Positions 15,940 to 23,566 of a stretch of 64,000 nt of DNA are shown one piece after another. The DNA lies in assembly GCF_900142145.1 (NCBI RefSeq), contig NZ_FQZV01000004.1, positions 19,553 through 83,552 on the forward strand, read 5' to 3'. The translations under genes were made by a program, and so were the position numbers. Positions within the stretch are counted from its first letter, which is position 1, and each line of letters begins with the position of its first letter. The notes under the pieces are model-generated. The model was given only the letters and a program-made list of their open reading frames with translations, was not told the origin of the DNA and did not search any database. This DNA comes from Geosporobacter subterraneus DSM 17957. GTDB taxonomy: Bacteria > Bacillota > Clostridia > Peptostreptococcales > Thermotaleaceae.

Positions 15940-17676
15940 ATGGATTATAAAAAAATCTATCAAGACTGGCTGGAGAATCCCTATTTTGATCAAGAAACCA
16001 AGGCAGAATTAAAAGCCATTGCAGAGGATGAAAAGGAAATAGAAGAAAGATTTTACAGGGATTTGGAATTCGGTACCGGGGGCTTGCGCGGGGTCATTGG
16101 AGCAGGTACCAACCGTATGAACATATATACTGTGCGGAGAGCTACCCAGGGCTTTGGGGAATATTTAGCAGAGTCTGTTGAAAATGCAAAAGCCAAAGGA
16201 GTGGTTATTGCATATGATTCCCGTCATAAATCTCCTGAGTTTGCGGAGGAAGCGGCTTTAGTACTATGTGCCAATGGCATTAAAGCCTATCTTTTTGATG
16301 CACTGCGTACCACACCGGAATTATCCTTTGCTGTCCGAGAATTAGGATGTGCCGGAGGGATCGTAGTGACAGCCAGTCACAATCCGCCGGAATACAATGG
16401 TTACAAGGTATACGGTGAGGATGGGGGACAGTTAGTTCCCGAGGATGCGGAAAAGGTCATTGATAAGATACAACAGATCCATGACTATAGCAAAGTTCCC
16501 TATCTACCAAAGCAGGAGGCTTTGGATAAAGGACTGCTGAAAATCATCGGCGAGGATATAGATAAAAAATATATAGAACAGGTGAAATCACTGGTTTTAA
16601 GACCAGAGATCATTGGGCAGACGGGAGAGGACTTCAAAGTTATCTTCACACCTCTCCATGGAACCGGCAATATGGCCGTAAGAAGAGCGCTGGCAGAAGC
16701 AGGCTTTAAGAATGTCTATGTGGTAGCGGAGCAGGAGCTGCCGGATCCCAATTTTTCTACAGTGAAATCGCCAAATCCAGAGGAGCATGAGGCCTTTACC
16801 CTGGCCCTTTCCCTGGCAAAGACCATAAAGCCTGATGTGATCATCGGGACCGATCCTGACTGTGACCGCATTGGTGCCGTAGTACAGAACAAGCAGGGAA
16901 ATTATGAGGTTTTAACGGGCAATCAGACAGGGGCTTTATTGATCGATTATATCTTATCGGCCATGCAGGAAAAAAAACAGCTGCCTGATAACGGAGTGGT
17001 GGTGAAAACCATTGTAACCAGCGAAATGGGTGCAGCAATAGCGAAAAGCTATGGCATGACGGCTCTGGATACCCTTACAGGCTTTAAGTTTATAGGAGAA
17101 AAAATTAAACAATTTGAAGCAACAGGGGAAAAACAGTTTGTTTTTGGCTATGAAGAAAGCTACGGTTATCTGGCGGGAACCTTTGTCAGAGATAAGGATG
17201 CTGTGATCGCCGCCCTTTTGATCTGTGAAATGGCTGCCTTTTACAAAACAAAGGGTATGACCCTATACGATGCACTATTATCCTTATTTGAAAAGCATGG
17301 ATACTATCAGGAAGGCTTGGCGTCTATTACCTTAAAGGGTAAAGAAGGAATGGAAAAGATTACAGACATTCTGAAGCAGTTAAGGATGAATCCCCCTAAA
17401 GCCGTCGGAGATAAGTCCTTAAAACTCCTTAGGGACTATGGACAGCGGATAGAATATCATCTTTTGGAGGATAGGGAGGAAGTGCTGACGCTGCCGCAAT
17501 CCGATGTGCTTCACTTTACCATGGTCGATGGGTCCTGGTTCTGCGTTCGTCCCTCCGGTACCGAACCTAAGATCAAGATATACTTCTCTGTTATTGGAAA
17601 GTCCTTAGAAGATGCAAAGTCGCAGCTGCAAGCATTGAAGGACGGGGTAATGGCTATCATCAATGGAATGCTGTAG
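15940..17676 (+). CDS. pgcA: Phospho-sugar mutase, PgcA-type alpha-phosphoglucomutase
   Basis: A 578-aa enzyme interconverting glucose-6-phosphate and glucose-1-phosphate. The four-domain phosphohexomutase layout is visible: phosphoserine loop TASHNPPEYNGYK with Ser146, metal loop TDPDCDRIGA with Asp305/307/309, sugar-binding FGYEESYGYLAG, and phosphate-binding RPSGTEPKIKIYF near the C-terminus. Length and the FGTGGLRG block match PgcA of B. subtilis rather than the shorter GlmM or ManB. It follows the epimerase by about 80 bp with a strong AAGGAGGTACATAT site and is probably in the same operon. Confidence 0.92.
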   Translation: MDYKKIYQDWLENPYFDQETKAELKAIAEDEKEIEERFYRDLEFGTGGLRGVIGAGTNRMNIYTVRRATQGFGEYLAESVENAKAKGVVIAYDSRHKSPEFAEEAALVLCANGIKAYLFDALRTTPELSFAVRELGCAGGIVVTASHNPPEYNGYKVYGEDGGQLVPEDAEKVIDKIQQIHDYSKVPYLPKQEALDKGLLKIIGEDIDKKYIEQVKSLVLRPEIIGQTGEDFKVIFTPLHGTGNMAVRRALAEAGFKNVYVVAEQELPDPNFSTVKSPNPEEHEAFTLALSLAKTIKPDVIIGTDPDCDRIGAVVQNKQGNYEVLTGNQTGALLIDYILSAMQEKKQLPDNGVVVKTIVTSEMGAAIAKSYGMTALDTLTGFKFIGEKIKQFEATGEKQFVFGYEESYGYLAGTFVRDKDAVIAALLICEMAAFYKTKGMTLYDALLSLFEKHGYYQEGLASITLKGKEGMEKITDILKQLRMNPPKAVGDKSLKLLRDYGQRIEYHLLEDREEVLTLPQSDVLHFTMVDGSWFCVRPSGTEPKIKIYFSVIGKSLEDAKSQLQALKDGVMAIINGML

Positions 17677-17761
17677 ATATTAAAACATAAACCTTTCATC
17701 AATCATCTATAAATGATATAATAAGTATACAAAATAGCGGAAGAAAAAGGGAGGAGTACCC

Positions 17762-18157
17762 ATGACAGATCAAGATCTTCAGCATACCTTGAATCAGATC
17801 GTAGGTATGATCGACACCCTGGGAAAGAAAATAGACAGATTAGAGGAAAAGGTAGATCGAATAGAGGAAAGATTAGATCGAATAGAGGAAAGATTAGATC
17901 GAGTAGAAGAAAGATTAGACCGAGTAGAGGAAAGATTAGATCGAGTAGAAGAAAGATTAGACCGAGTAGAAGCAAGATTAGATAGCCTTGAGGTAAGAGT
18001 GGACCGATTAGAGTCGAAAGTAGACCAACTGCAGGCAGACGTAACCTCTATGAAGGCAGAACAAAATGAAATGAATGACCGGTTGGATACTATAGCGTCA
18101 ATGTATGGCTCCCATGAGGAAGCTATTCGCAGATTAAAGGCAAGAAAAATATTATAG
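17762..18157 (+). CDS. Coiled-coil protein with EERLDRV heptads
   Basis: A 131-aa protein that is almost wholly an alpha-helical coiled coil. After a short head (about 1-25), residues about 30-110 follow a seven-residue rhythm (EERLDRI/V, then ARLDSLEVRVDRLESKVD), with Leu and Ile/Val at a and d positions. At DNA level the centre is a set of near-identical 21-bp units, so copy number may vary between strains. There is no signal peptide. Such proteins are common in Clostridia and have no assigned function. It stands alone, with its own GGGAGGAGTACCC site and a terminator behind it. Confidence 0.8.
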   Translation: MTDQDLQHTLNQIVGMIDTLGKKIDRLEEKVDRIEERLDRIEERLDRVEERLDRVEERLDRVEERLDRVEARLDSLEVRVDRLESKVDQLQADVTSMKAEQNEMNDRLDTIASMYGSHEEAIRRLKARKIL

Positions 18158-18175
18158 AATGTGAATAGGAGATAT

Positions 18176-18201
18176 GATACGTTGTGATAACGTATCTTTT
18201 T
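18176..18201 (+). terminator. Intrinsic terminator
   Basis: GATACGTT (18176-18183) and AACGTATC (18189-18196), then TTTTTC. Confidence 0.8.
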
Positions 18202-18306
18202 CTTTGCTGGCAGAAATAGTGTATAATAGATTTGAATAAAATATTACAAGAAACGTGACAAGATTCATTGCAGATCAATACTTGTTCATATTATGAGGAG
18301 ACCATC

Positions 18307-19482
18307 ATGAATAGAAGAAGATTTAAGGTGATTGTTGGAAATAAAAATATAGAAGCCATAAAAAAGCACCAGTTTCAGGAAGCCTACGTGACCAATACTC
18401 GGCTGATGGGGGTACTGGGTTTAAGAATTCAATGGATTACAGAAGAAAATCATCTGTTTACGCAGTTTTTTCACCTAGATGCGGAAGCGTATGGATTGGA
18501 TGACTATGTAGGTGTGCTGGCACCGACAAAAGAAGAAGTAGAACTGCAAACCGCAAGGATGATGGGCGGTCTTGGGGGGAGACTGGTTCCTATCAGTGAG
18601 CGGGAAGCCAGATATCTTTTGAGAGAGTTTATCAAACGAAACAGCACTTTTAAGGAGAACCTTCCGGAACCTTTAGCCGAGTATGACTTTGCTATTCAGG
18701 AAAAGGTGACCCTTTCTTCGAAGGAAGTAAGACTTTTGTGGGATAAGATCTGTGAGCCCATAGAAACCCCTATACAGTTAATCAATTATTTTATCATGCG
18801 CGGGGTAGGCTGCGACGATGAGGCGCTGAAATATCTTTCCCTATCCGATGGGGTGGATTATAAAATTGTGGAAGGGCCGGGAACTCTTTTGAAAAATGTG
18901 ACAGAAACCATAAAGGATGAGGAAGGAATCAGCTATCTCACAGAGTCAATCATTGATGTAAAAAACCAATATAAAATGGTTTTAAGTGAAATCAGGCTTC
19001 AAGAGACGAAGGACGGTTTGAAGGTAGCAAGGGCAGAAGTGCGGTCTTCTATGAATATTACTGCTATGGAGGCCGCCTTTGGCCTGACGAAGCCGGAATA
19101 TATATCAATCTACTATGCTTCAGATCCTGATGCTGTTATACAGCGGCTGGAGGCAGATAAACCTCATGCCATGCGGCATGCCTATGAGGGCAGCTGCCTT
19201 TTTACGGAATTCAATCCTACCAATGATCATGTGAAGAGTCAGACCTATTATCTAAATGAGGATGTCTATGGAATATACTATTTAACCGATGAGGATCAGC
19301 TGTTGGTGGCAGCCTATTCAGAAGAGAAGATGAAAGCCTTGGAGGAATATTTTGCACAACCCTTCTATGACCAGCTGATACAGATGGAAGAAAGACTGCG
19401 ACTGAATCGTCCTTTGCTCTATGAGTTTGTACAAAGTGACTACGGCGATTTCTTTGAATTCCTGGTTGATCATGAATATTAA
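18307..19482 (+). CDS. Conserved-looking protein of unknown function (391 aa)
   Basis: I do not recognise this family. The frame begins at a TTG at 18268, but GAGGAG lies at 18295-18300 ahead of ATG 18307, so that start is used. The protein is soluble-looking with no signal peptide or TM. It has a basic N-terminus (MNRRRFKVIVGNKN), a mixed alpha/beta middle including ETIKDEEGISYLTESIID, and an acidic C-terminus. Sequence such as NPTNDHVKSQTYYLNEDVYGIYYLTDEDQ suggests antiparallel beta structure. Its own promoter region is weak, and the 3' side runs into a cluster of REP palindromes. Confidence 0.7.
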   Translation: MNRRRFKVIVGNKNIEAIKKHQFQEAYVTNTRLMGVLGLRIQWITEENHLFTQFFHLDAEAYGLDDYVGVLAPTKEEVELQTARMMGGLGGRLVPISEREARYLLREFIKRNSTFKENLPEPLAEYDFAIQEKVTLSSKEVRLLWDKICEPIETPIQLINYFIMRGVGCDDEALKYLSLSDGVDYKIVEGPGTLLKNVTETIKDEEGISYLTESIIDVKNQYKMVLSEIRLQETKDGLKVARAEVRSSMNITAMEAAFGLTKPEYISIYYASDPDAVIQRLEADKPHAMRHAYEGSCLFTEFNPTNDHVKSQTYYLNEDVYGIYYLTDEDQLLVAAYSEEKMKALEEYFAQPFYDQLIQMEERLRLNRPLLYEFVQSDYGDFFEFLVDHEY

Positions 19483-19499
19483 GGCGGTGCAGAGGACGT

Positions 19500-19732
19500 G
19501 CCGTTCATTAGGCGGATGCACACCCAGGTGCACCCCTACAAAGGAAGACTACGAACGCAGGGATAACCTGTGTGCCACCCCGTAACCACAGCAATGTAGG
19601 GAACGACCTATGTGTCATTCCGAAAAGAACGGTGTATACACGGGTGTTCCCTTACGCAGGAAAACCATGAAGGTAGGGAACGACGCCCTCATCGTCCCCT
19701 ATACATAGTCTAAATAATCGTAGGGGACGGTC
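19500..19732. repeat. Cluster of REP-A palindromes
   Basis: At least four GTAG-headed or CTAC-ended units: one ending GTGCACCCCTAC near 19540, GTAGGGAACGACCTATGTG at about 19598, GTAGGGAACGACGCCCTC at about 19673, and GTAGGGGACGGTC at 19719, which is split by MITE-1. No ORF is credible here. Confidence 0.7.
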
Positions 19733-19926
19733 CATAGGCGTCAACTTAACACATAATTTGTCATCCTGAGCGGAGTAAAACGGAGTCGAAGGATCTTTAA
19801 GCTAGATGATATATTCTGATAATCGAAAGTAATCTTGCTTATGTTCTATAAGATTCTTCGCTAACGCTCAGAATGACATGCTTCTAAGGTTTATTTGGAA
19901 ATAATTGGATTAAGCTGACGCCTATG
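19733..19926 (-). mobile_element. MITE-1 copy 5 (194 bp, inverted) inserted in a REP palindrome
   Basis: Ends CATAGGCGTCAAC and GCTGACGCCTATG. A perfect 10-bp duplication GGGGACGGTC lies at 19723-19732 and 19927-19936. The target is again the left arm of a REP palindrome. Confidence 0.93.
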
Positions 19927-19991
19927 GGGGACGGTCTCTGGGCAATGTCGTCCCGTAAATATAACATATATAAAACAAAGGAGGTACTCCA

Positions 19992-20897
19992 ATGTTTAAT
20001 AAACTGAACCCCCAATGGGCAGTACTTATAGGAGTGGTATTTGTCTCTTTTTCCTCTATATTTATCAAATACTCTACAGCGCCATCCCTGATTATCGCCG
20101 CCTATCGGTTGGGATTTACCATCCTGCTGCTGCTGCCTTCAGTGATCAGGTCAAAGGGGGAGGAGATCAGCGCCATTAATAGAAAGAGCTTAGGGATATG
20201 TATACTCAGCGGTGTTTTTCTTGCTCTACATTTTGCAACCTGGATTACCTCCATCAAATATACCTCTATTGCCAGCTCCGCAGTCCTGGTCAATACCCAT
20301 CCTGTCTTCATACTATTGGGAAGTGTATTGATACTAAAAGAAAAAGTGTCCAAGAGATCAGTGCTGTGCATTGCACTGGCACTAACGGGAGGAATAATCA
20401 TCTCTCTGGGGGATTCGTCCTTGGGAAGCCATGCAATCTTCGGAGACATGCTGGCTCTTGCAGGGGCATTGTTTGTAGCAGGATATATGATGATTGGAAG
20501 GGCGGTACGGCAGCATATGTCGGTAACCACCTATACCTTTTTAGTCTATGCCAGCTGTTTTGCAACTTTAATGCTTCTCGTAGCAGCTGCCGGCATACCC
20601 TTATACCCCTATCCCATAAAGGAATGGTTTATCTTCTTGGCTTTAGCAGTGTTTTGTACGATTCTGGGTCATAGCATCTTCAACTGGGCCTTAGCTTACG
20701 TGAAAGCCGCCTTTGTATCTACTGCAGTCCTTGGTGAGCCGGTTTTTGCCACCCTATGGGCAATCCTCCTCTTTTCAGAACACCCTACCCTGTGGCAGAT
20801 TCTTGGCAGTGGATTAATCCTCTTTGGCATCTATTTATTTATTCTTTGGGGTCAGGAAGATCAGCAAAATAAAGTCCCGGTTAAGGCTGAACAATAA
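19992..20897 (+). CDS. DMT superfamily transporter, EamA family
   Basis: A 301-aa inner-membrane protein with about ten hydrophobic helices in two EamA halves. The N-half has MFNKLNPQWAVLIGVVFVSF and SIKYTSIASSAVLVNTHPVF; the C-half has ALAYVKAAFVSTAVLGEPVFATLW and ILGSGLILFGIYL. Members export or import small metabolites; the substrate cannot be told from sequence. It starts at ATG 19992 after AAAGGAGGTACTCC. No partner gene gives a clue to substrate; the next gene is another transporter. Confidence 0.88.
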   Translation: MFNKLNPQWAVLIGVVFVSFSSIFIKYSTAPSLIIAAYRLGFTILLLLPSVIRSKGEEISAINRKSLGICILSGVFLALHFATWITSIKYTSIASSAVLVNTHPVFILLGSVLILKEKVSKRSVLCIALALTGGIIISLGDSSLGSHAIFGDMLALAGALFVAGYMMIGRAVRQHMSVTTYTFLVYASCFATLMLLVAAAGIPLYPYPIKEWFIFLALAVFCTILGHSIFNWALAYVKAAFVSTAVLGEPVFATLWAILLFSEHPTLWQILGSGLILFGIYLFILWGQEDQQNKVPVKAEQ

Positions 20898-21014
20898 AAT
20901 ATGAGACATGAAGATATAGAAAAGCAGCATTTTTATAAAGACTGACGTAAATTAGCAGGGTACCCTTTGGGGATACCCCATGATATAATAGTAGGATATA
21001 AGGGGGGATTTTTG

Positions 21015-21953
21015 TTGCAAACCTTAAATCAGATTTTCATCCTATTCCTGCTTATCCTCATAGGCTATGGTTGTAAAAAGCTTCATGTCATTAGCAACAA
21101 TATGAATCAGGATGTGAGCAAACTGGTTACCAGCGTGGCACTGCCCGCTTTGATCATCAGCTCTTTAAGCAGCTACAGCTTCACGAGAGAAGCCCTGGCG
21201 AGAAGCGGTATCCTTGTAATGATTTCCTGTGCTGTATATGCACTATCTATATTGATTGCCACATTTGCACCTAAGCTTTTAAAGATTGAAGGATCTACCA
21301 GAGATATTTTCCAATTCATCACTGTATTTTCCAATGTGGGGTTTATGGGTTATCCGGTAGTAAATGCCATCTATGGAGAGCAGGGAGTTTTTTATGCAGC
21401 TATATATAATTTGCCCTTCAATGCGGTGCTTTGGACTTATGGCGTGATGGTCCTGAGCAGGCCCCTGATGGAAAAAAATGCTGCAGCATTGGATCAACGG
21501 GGAAGCATCGATTTTAAGCTACTGGTGAATCCTGGTCTGATATCTGTATTTATCGGCTTTGGGCTCTTTGTGACCTCTACAAAACTGCCCGGACCCATAT
21601 TTTCTGCCTTTCAAATGGTGGGAAATACATCTACACCGCTGTCGATGATTTTTATAGGTTCGATCTTAGCAGACACAAAAATCAACGAAATTTTCGCCAA
21701 TAATAAGATTTTTATGGCTGGCTGCATGCGCCTGCTGGTAATTCCCTTATTGGTATTGGGAATTTTGAAGGCATTGGACTTTCAAGGGATCATGGCAGGG
21801 ATACCGGTTCTAATTACTGGGATGCCAGCTGCGGCCAACTGTGCCATCATGTCTACCAGATATGGAAATGATTATCAACTGGCTTCTCAGGCAGTGTTTG
21901 TTTCGACGGTTTTATCTATGGTCACGATTCCAGCCATAGCCATGCTGCTGTAG
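21015..21953 (+). CDS. AEC family transporter (auxin efflux carrier-like)
   Basis: A 312-aa membrane protein with about ten helices. It has the N-terminal LNQIFILFLLILIGYGCKKL, the central break VFSNVGFMGYPVVNAIYGEQGVFYAAIYN and the C-terminal TGMPAAANCAIMSTRYGND that mark AEC/PIN-fold carriers. In bacteria these move dicarboxylates or amino-acid-like acids; the substrate is unknown. The open frame begins upstream at 20967, but the AGGGGGG site (21001-21007) points to one of two adjacent TTG codons at 21012 and 21015. I use 21015 for spacing. Confidence 0.88.
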   Translation: MQTLNQIFILFLLILIGYGCKKLHVISNNMNQDVSKLVTSVALPALIISSLSSYSFTREALARSGILVMISCAVYALSILIATFAPKLLKIEGSTRDIFQFITVFSNVGFMGYPVVNAIYGEQGVFYAAIYNLPFNAVLWTYGVMVLSRPLMEKNAAALDQRGSIDFKLLVNPGLISVFIGFGLFVTSTKLPGPIFSAFQMVGNTSTPLSMIFIGSILADTKINEIFANNKIFMAGCMRLLVIPLLVLGILKALDFQGIMAGIPVLITGMPAAANCAIMSTRYGNDYQLASQAVFVSTVLSMVTIPAIAMLL

Positions 21954-22084
21954 GAATAAAGAAATGACGGATATATAGGGTACTGCTGAAGTTTCCTTAC
22001 TCTGGAACGAAGCGTGCGTCGATCCCTACGTCGCTGTTTCGTTACGCTTACTTGTGTCCTGAACCTTGCATCTAGTACCCAAAA

Positions 22085-22627
22085 TTAACTCAAATAGGTT
22101 GCCAGCATAAATGCATCGGCGATGATCTGAGCCATATGCATGATCAGACTCAGGCGGATATGATGAATGGCATAAAGATCATCATTTTGAAGTTTATCTA
22201 CGATTCCAACCACAGACAAATGACCTACTCTGGGTAAGGATTTTCCCACACCTTTGCCTGGGTAGATGGGGCCCTTTTTAATATGAATATTACCAATCAG
22301 GTTTTCCTGACCAAGACAGGCATCTATAGCGATGATATGGGCATCGGGATGTTCTGTCTTAATTTTTTCCAGGGAGGATTCCAGATTGACTGCATGAATC
22401 GGATCGTCTAGAGTACCATAGAGTGGATATCTAAAGTTTTTATTGGCTAGCAGTGTTCCGACTAGAGGCCCCAGTGCATCGCCAATACAGCGGTCTGTAC
22501 CGATACAGAGAATGATGGTTTGTTCTAAGAGATGAGCCTTTAACATTTCACATAAAACCATAGGTGCGTTTTCATCGGTAAAGTGAACTTGAATGCCTGT
22601 GGGATGCAGGGGATTATATTTTTTCAA
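22085..22627 (-). CDS. yyaC: Spore protease YyaC family protein (DUF1256)
   Basis: A 180-aa protein of the YyaC/DUF1256 family, which has a Gpr/hydrogenase-maturation-protease-like fold. Motifs: CIGTDRCIGDALGPLVGTLL (about 41-60), GTLDDPIHAVNLE, IIAIDACLGQ (about 96-106) and the glycine-rich KKGPIYPGKGVGKSLPRVGHLS block. Found almost only in spore-formers; molecular role not settled. AAGGAGGTG precedes it on the minus strand. It is followed on the same strand by no close gene, and a Spo0E-like gene lies upstream. Confidence 0.88.
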   Translation of the reverse strand: MKKYNPLHPTGIQVHFTDENAPMVLCEMLKAHLLEQTIILCIGTDRCIGDALGPLVGTLLANKNFRYPLYGTLDDPIHAVNLESSLEKIKTEHPDAHIIAIDACLGQENLIGNIHIKKGPIYPGKGVGKSLPRVGHLSVVGIVDKLQNDDLYAIHHIRLSLIMHMAQIIADAFMLATYLS

Positions 22628-22712
22628 ATAAAAAACACCTCCTTATATGAATATATATATAAGGAGGCGGCAGGTATCATGACACAAATGATAAGCAGGA
22701 TTGCTTGCCTGG

Positions 22713-22877
22713 CTATAGGTAATTCTCTTTCTGGTAAATTAAGATCAACTGATCCAGTTCTTGGCTAACCTCCATGATTGTCCCATCATTCACCTTGTGG
22801 GAGTTTTCCTCGATCAGCCGGTAGAGCTTTTTACGAAGACGTTCAATTTTTTCGTATAAGACGGCAGTATCAGTCAT
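22713..22877 (-). CDS. Spo0E-like aspartyl-phosphate phosphatase
   Basis: A 54-aa helical hairpin protein. Family signature: IERLRKKLYRLIEENS followed by SQELDQLILIYQKE, with the invariant S-Q-E-L-D needed to remove phosphate from Spo0A~P. The frame starts 12 codons earlier, but AGAGAGGTGAAGTG lies just before the ATG at 22877. It is expected to delay or gate sporulation. It is divergent from the 23042 gene and co-oriented with yyaC. Confidence 0.88.
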   Translation of the reverse strand: MTDTAVLYEKIERLRKKLYRLIEENSHKVNDGTIMEVSQELDQLILIYQKENYL

Positions 22878-23041
22878 CACTTCACCTCTCTTTTTCCATA
22901 ATACTCTAAACATTTTATCTCAAATAAAAACAGATGGCAAGAGTATAATCGTAAAGAAGTTAGTCTTGGAAAGAAGTGCATAAAGAACAGCAGATATTCC
23001 CATACTATTGAATAGAGAATATTCAATAAGGAGGAATTATC

Positions 23042-23530
23042 ATGGCGCCTTTAAAAAGTGGAAACGTCATGGTCCTAGTAGCACTGACCCTTGTTACAAT
23101 TCTTGGTATTATCAGCATGGCCCCTCAGGAGCATGGATTTTTACCAAAGGATATTATTGGATACCTGCCTCATGGTGAACTAGGCGACACAGTTCCGCTA
23201 AACCCTAGAGAGGATTTATACTTTGATGATTTTGTCATGGAAGAGCAGGAGCAGTTCCAAGCAGTTATTGATGATACGACGTTACAGCGCTTTATACAGG
23301 TTTATATAGAAAAAATCAATGCAAAAAATATGGATAGGATGATCCCGGTAGAAGATCAGGAGCAGGTGAGAACCCTATTGGAAGGTATGGGCTACGATAA
23401 CACCCTGCAGTTAAAAACGGTTTTGAGCCAGGAAGCTACGGAGGATGTGGTCCGAAAAGTACAGGATATACTGTATGATAATCTTTTTGAGCATGAATTG
23501 AATTTGCTGCACAGTCTATTGATCAAATAA
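23042..23530 (+). CDS. Membrane-anchored protein of unknown function (162 aa)
   Basis: Not recognised. One N-terminal hydrophobic helix (about 9-26, VMVLVALTLVTILGIISMA) is followed by an acidic, Glu/Gln-rich helical domain outside or at the membrane (EEQEQFQAVIDDTTLQRF, DQEQVRTLLEGMGYDN). It ends in a hydrophobic helix stretch HELNLLHSLLIK. AAGGAGGAATTATC gives a clear start at ATG 23042. Its terminator is a perfect palindrome shared with the convergent glycosidase gene. Confidence 0.75.
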   Translation: MAPLKSGNVMVLVALTLVTILGIISMAPQEHGFLPKDIIGYLPHGELGDTVPLNPREDLYFDDFVMEEQEQFQAVIDDTTLQRFIQVYIEKINAKNMDRMIPVEDQEQVRTLLEGMGYDNTLQLKTVLSQEATEDVVRKVQDILYDNLFEHELNLLHSLLIK

Positions 23531-23566
23531 AAACAAATCCGAGGAATTCCTCGGATTTGTTTTTAT
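23531..23566. terminator. Bidirectional terminator, perfect palindrome
   Basis: 32-nt perfect inverted repeat with arms AAACAAATCCGAGGA and its complement, T-rich on both strands. It serves two converging genes. Confidence 0.85.

Noticed and set aside
17703..17975. 90-codon minus-strand ORF (LLLGLIFLLLDLIFPL repeats)
   Set aside because: Antisense shadow of the 21-bp repeats of the coiled-coil gene.
22583..22768. ORF on the plus strand across the yyaC/spo0E spacer; also a 29-codon ORF from 22679 with a good AAGGAGGCGG site
   Set aside because: Overlaps the start of yyaC and the end of the Spo0E-like gene on the other strand. The AAGGAGG-like stretch is tempting but the product has no recognisable pattern.
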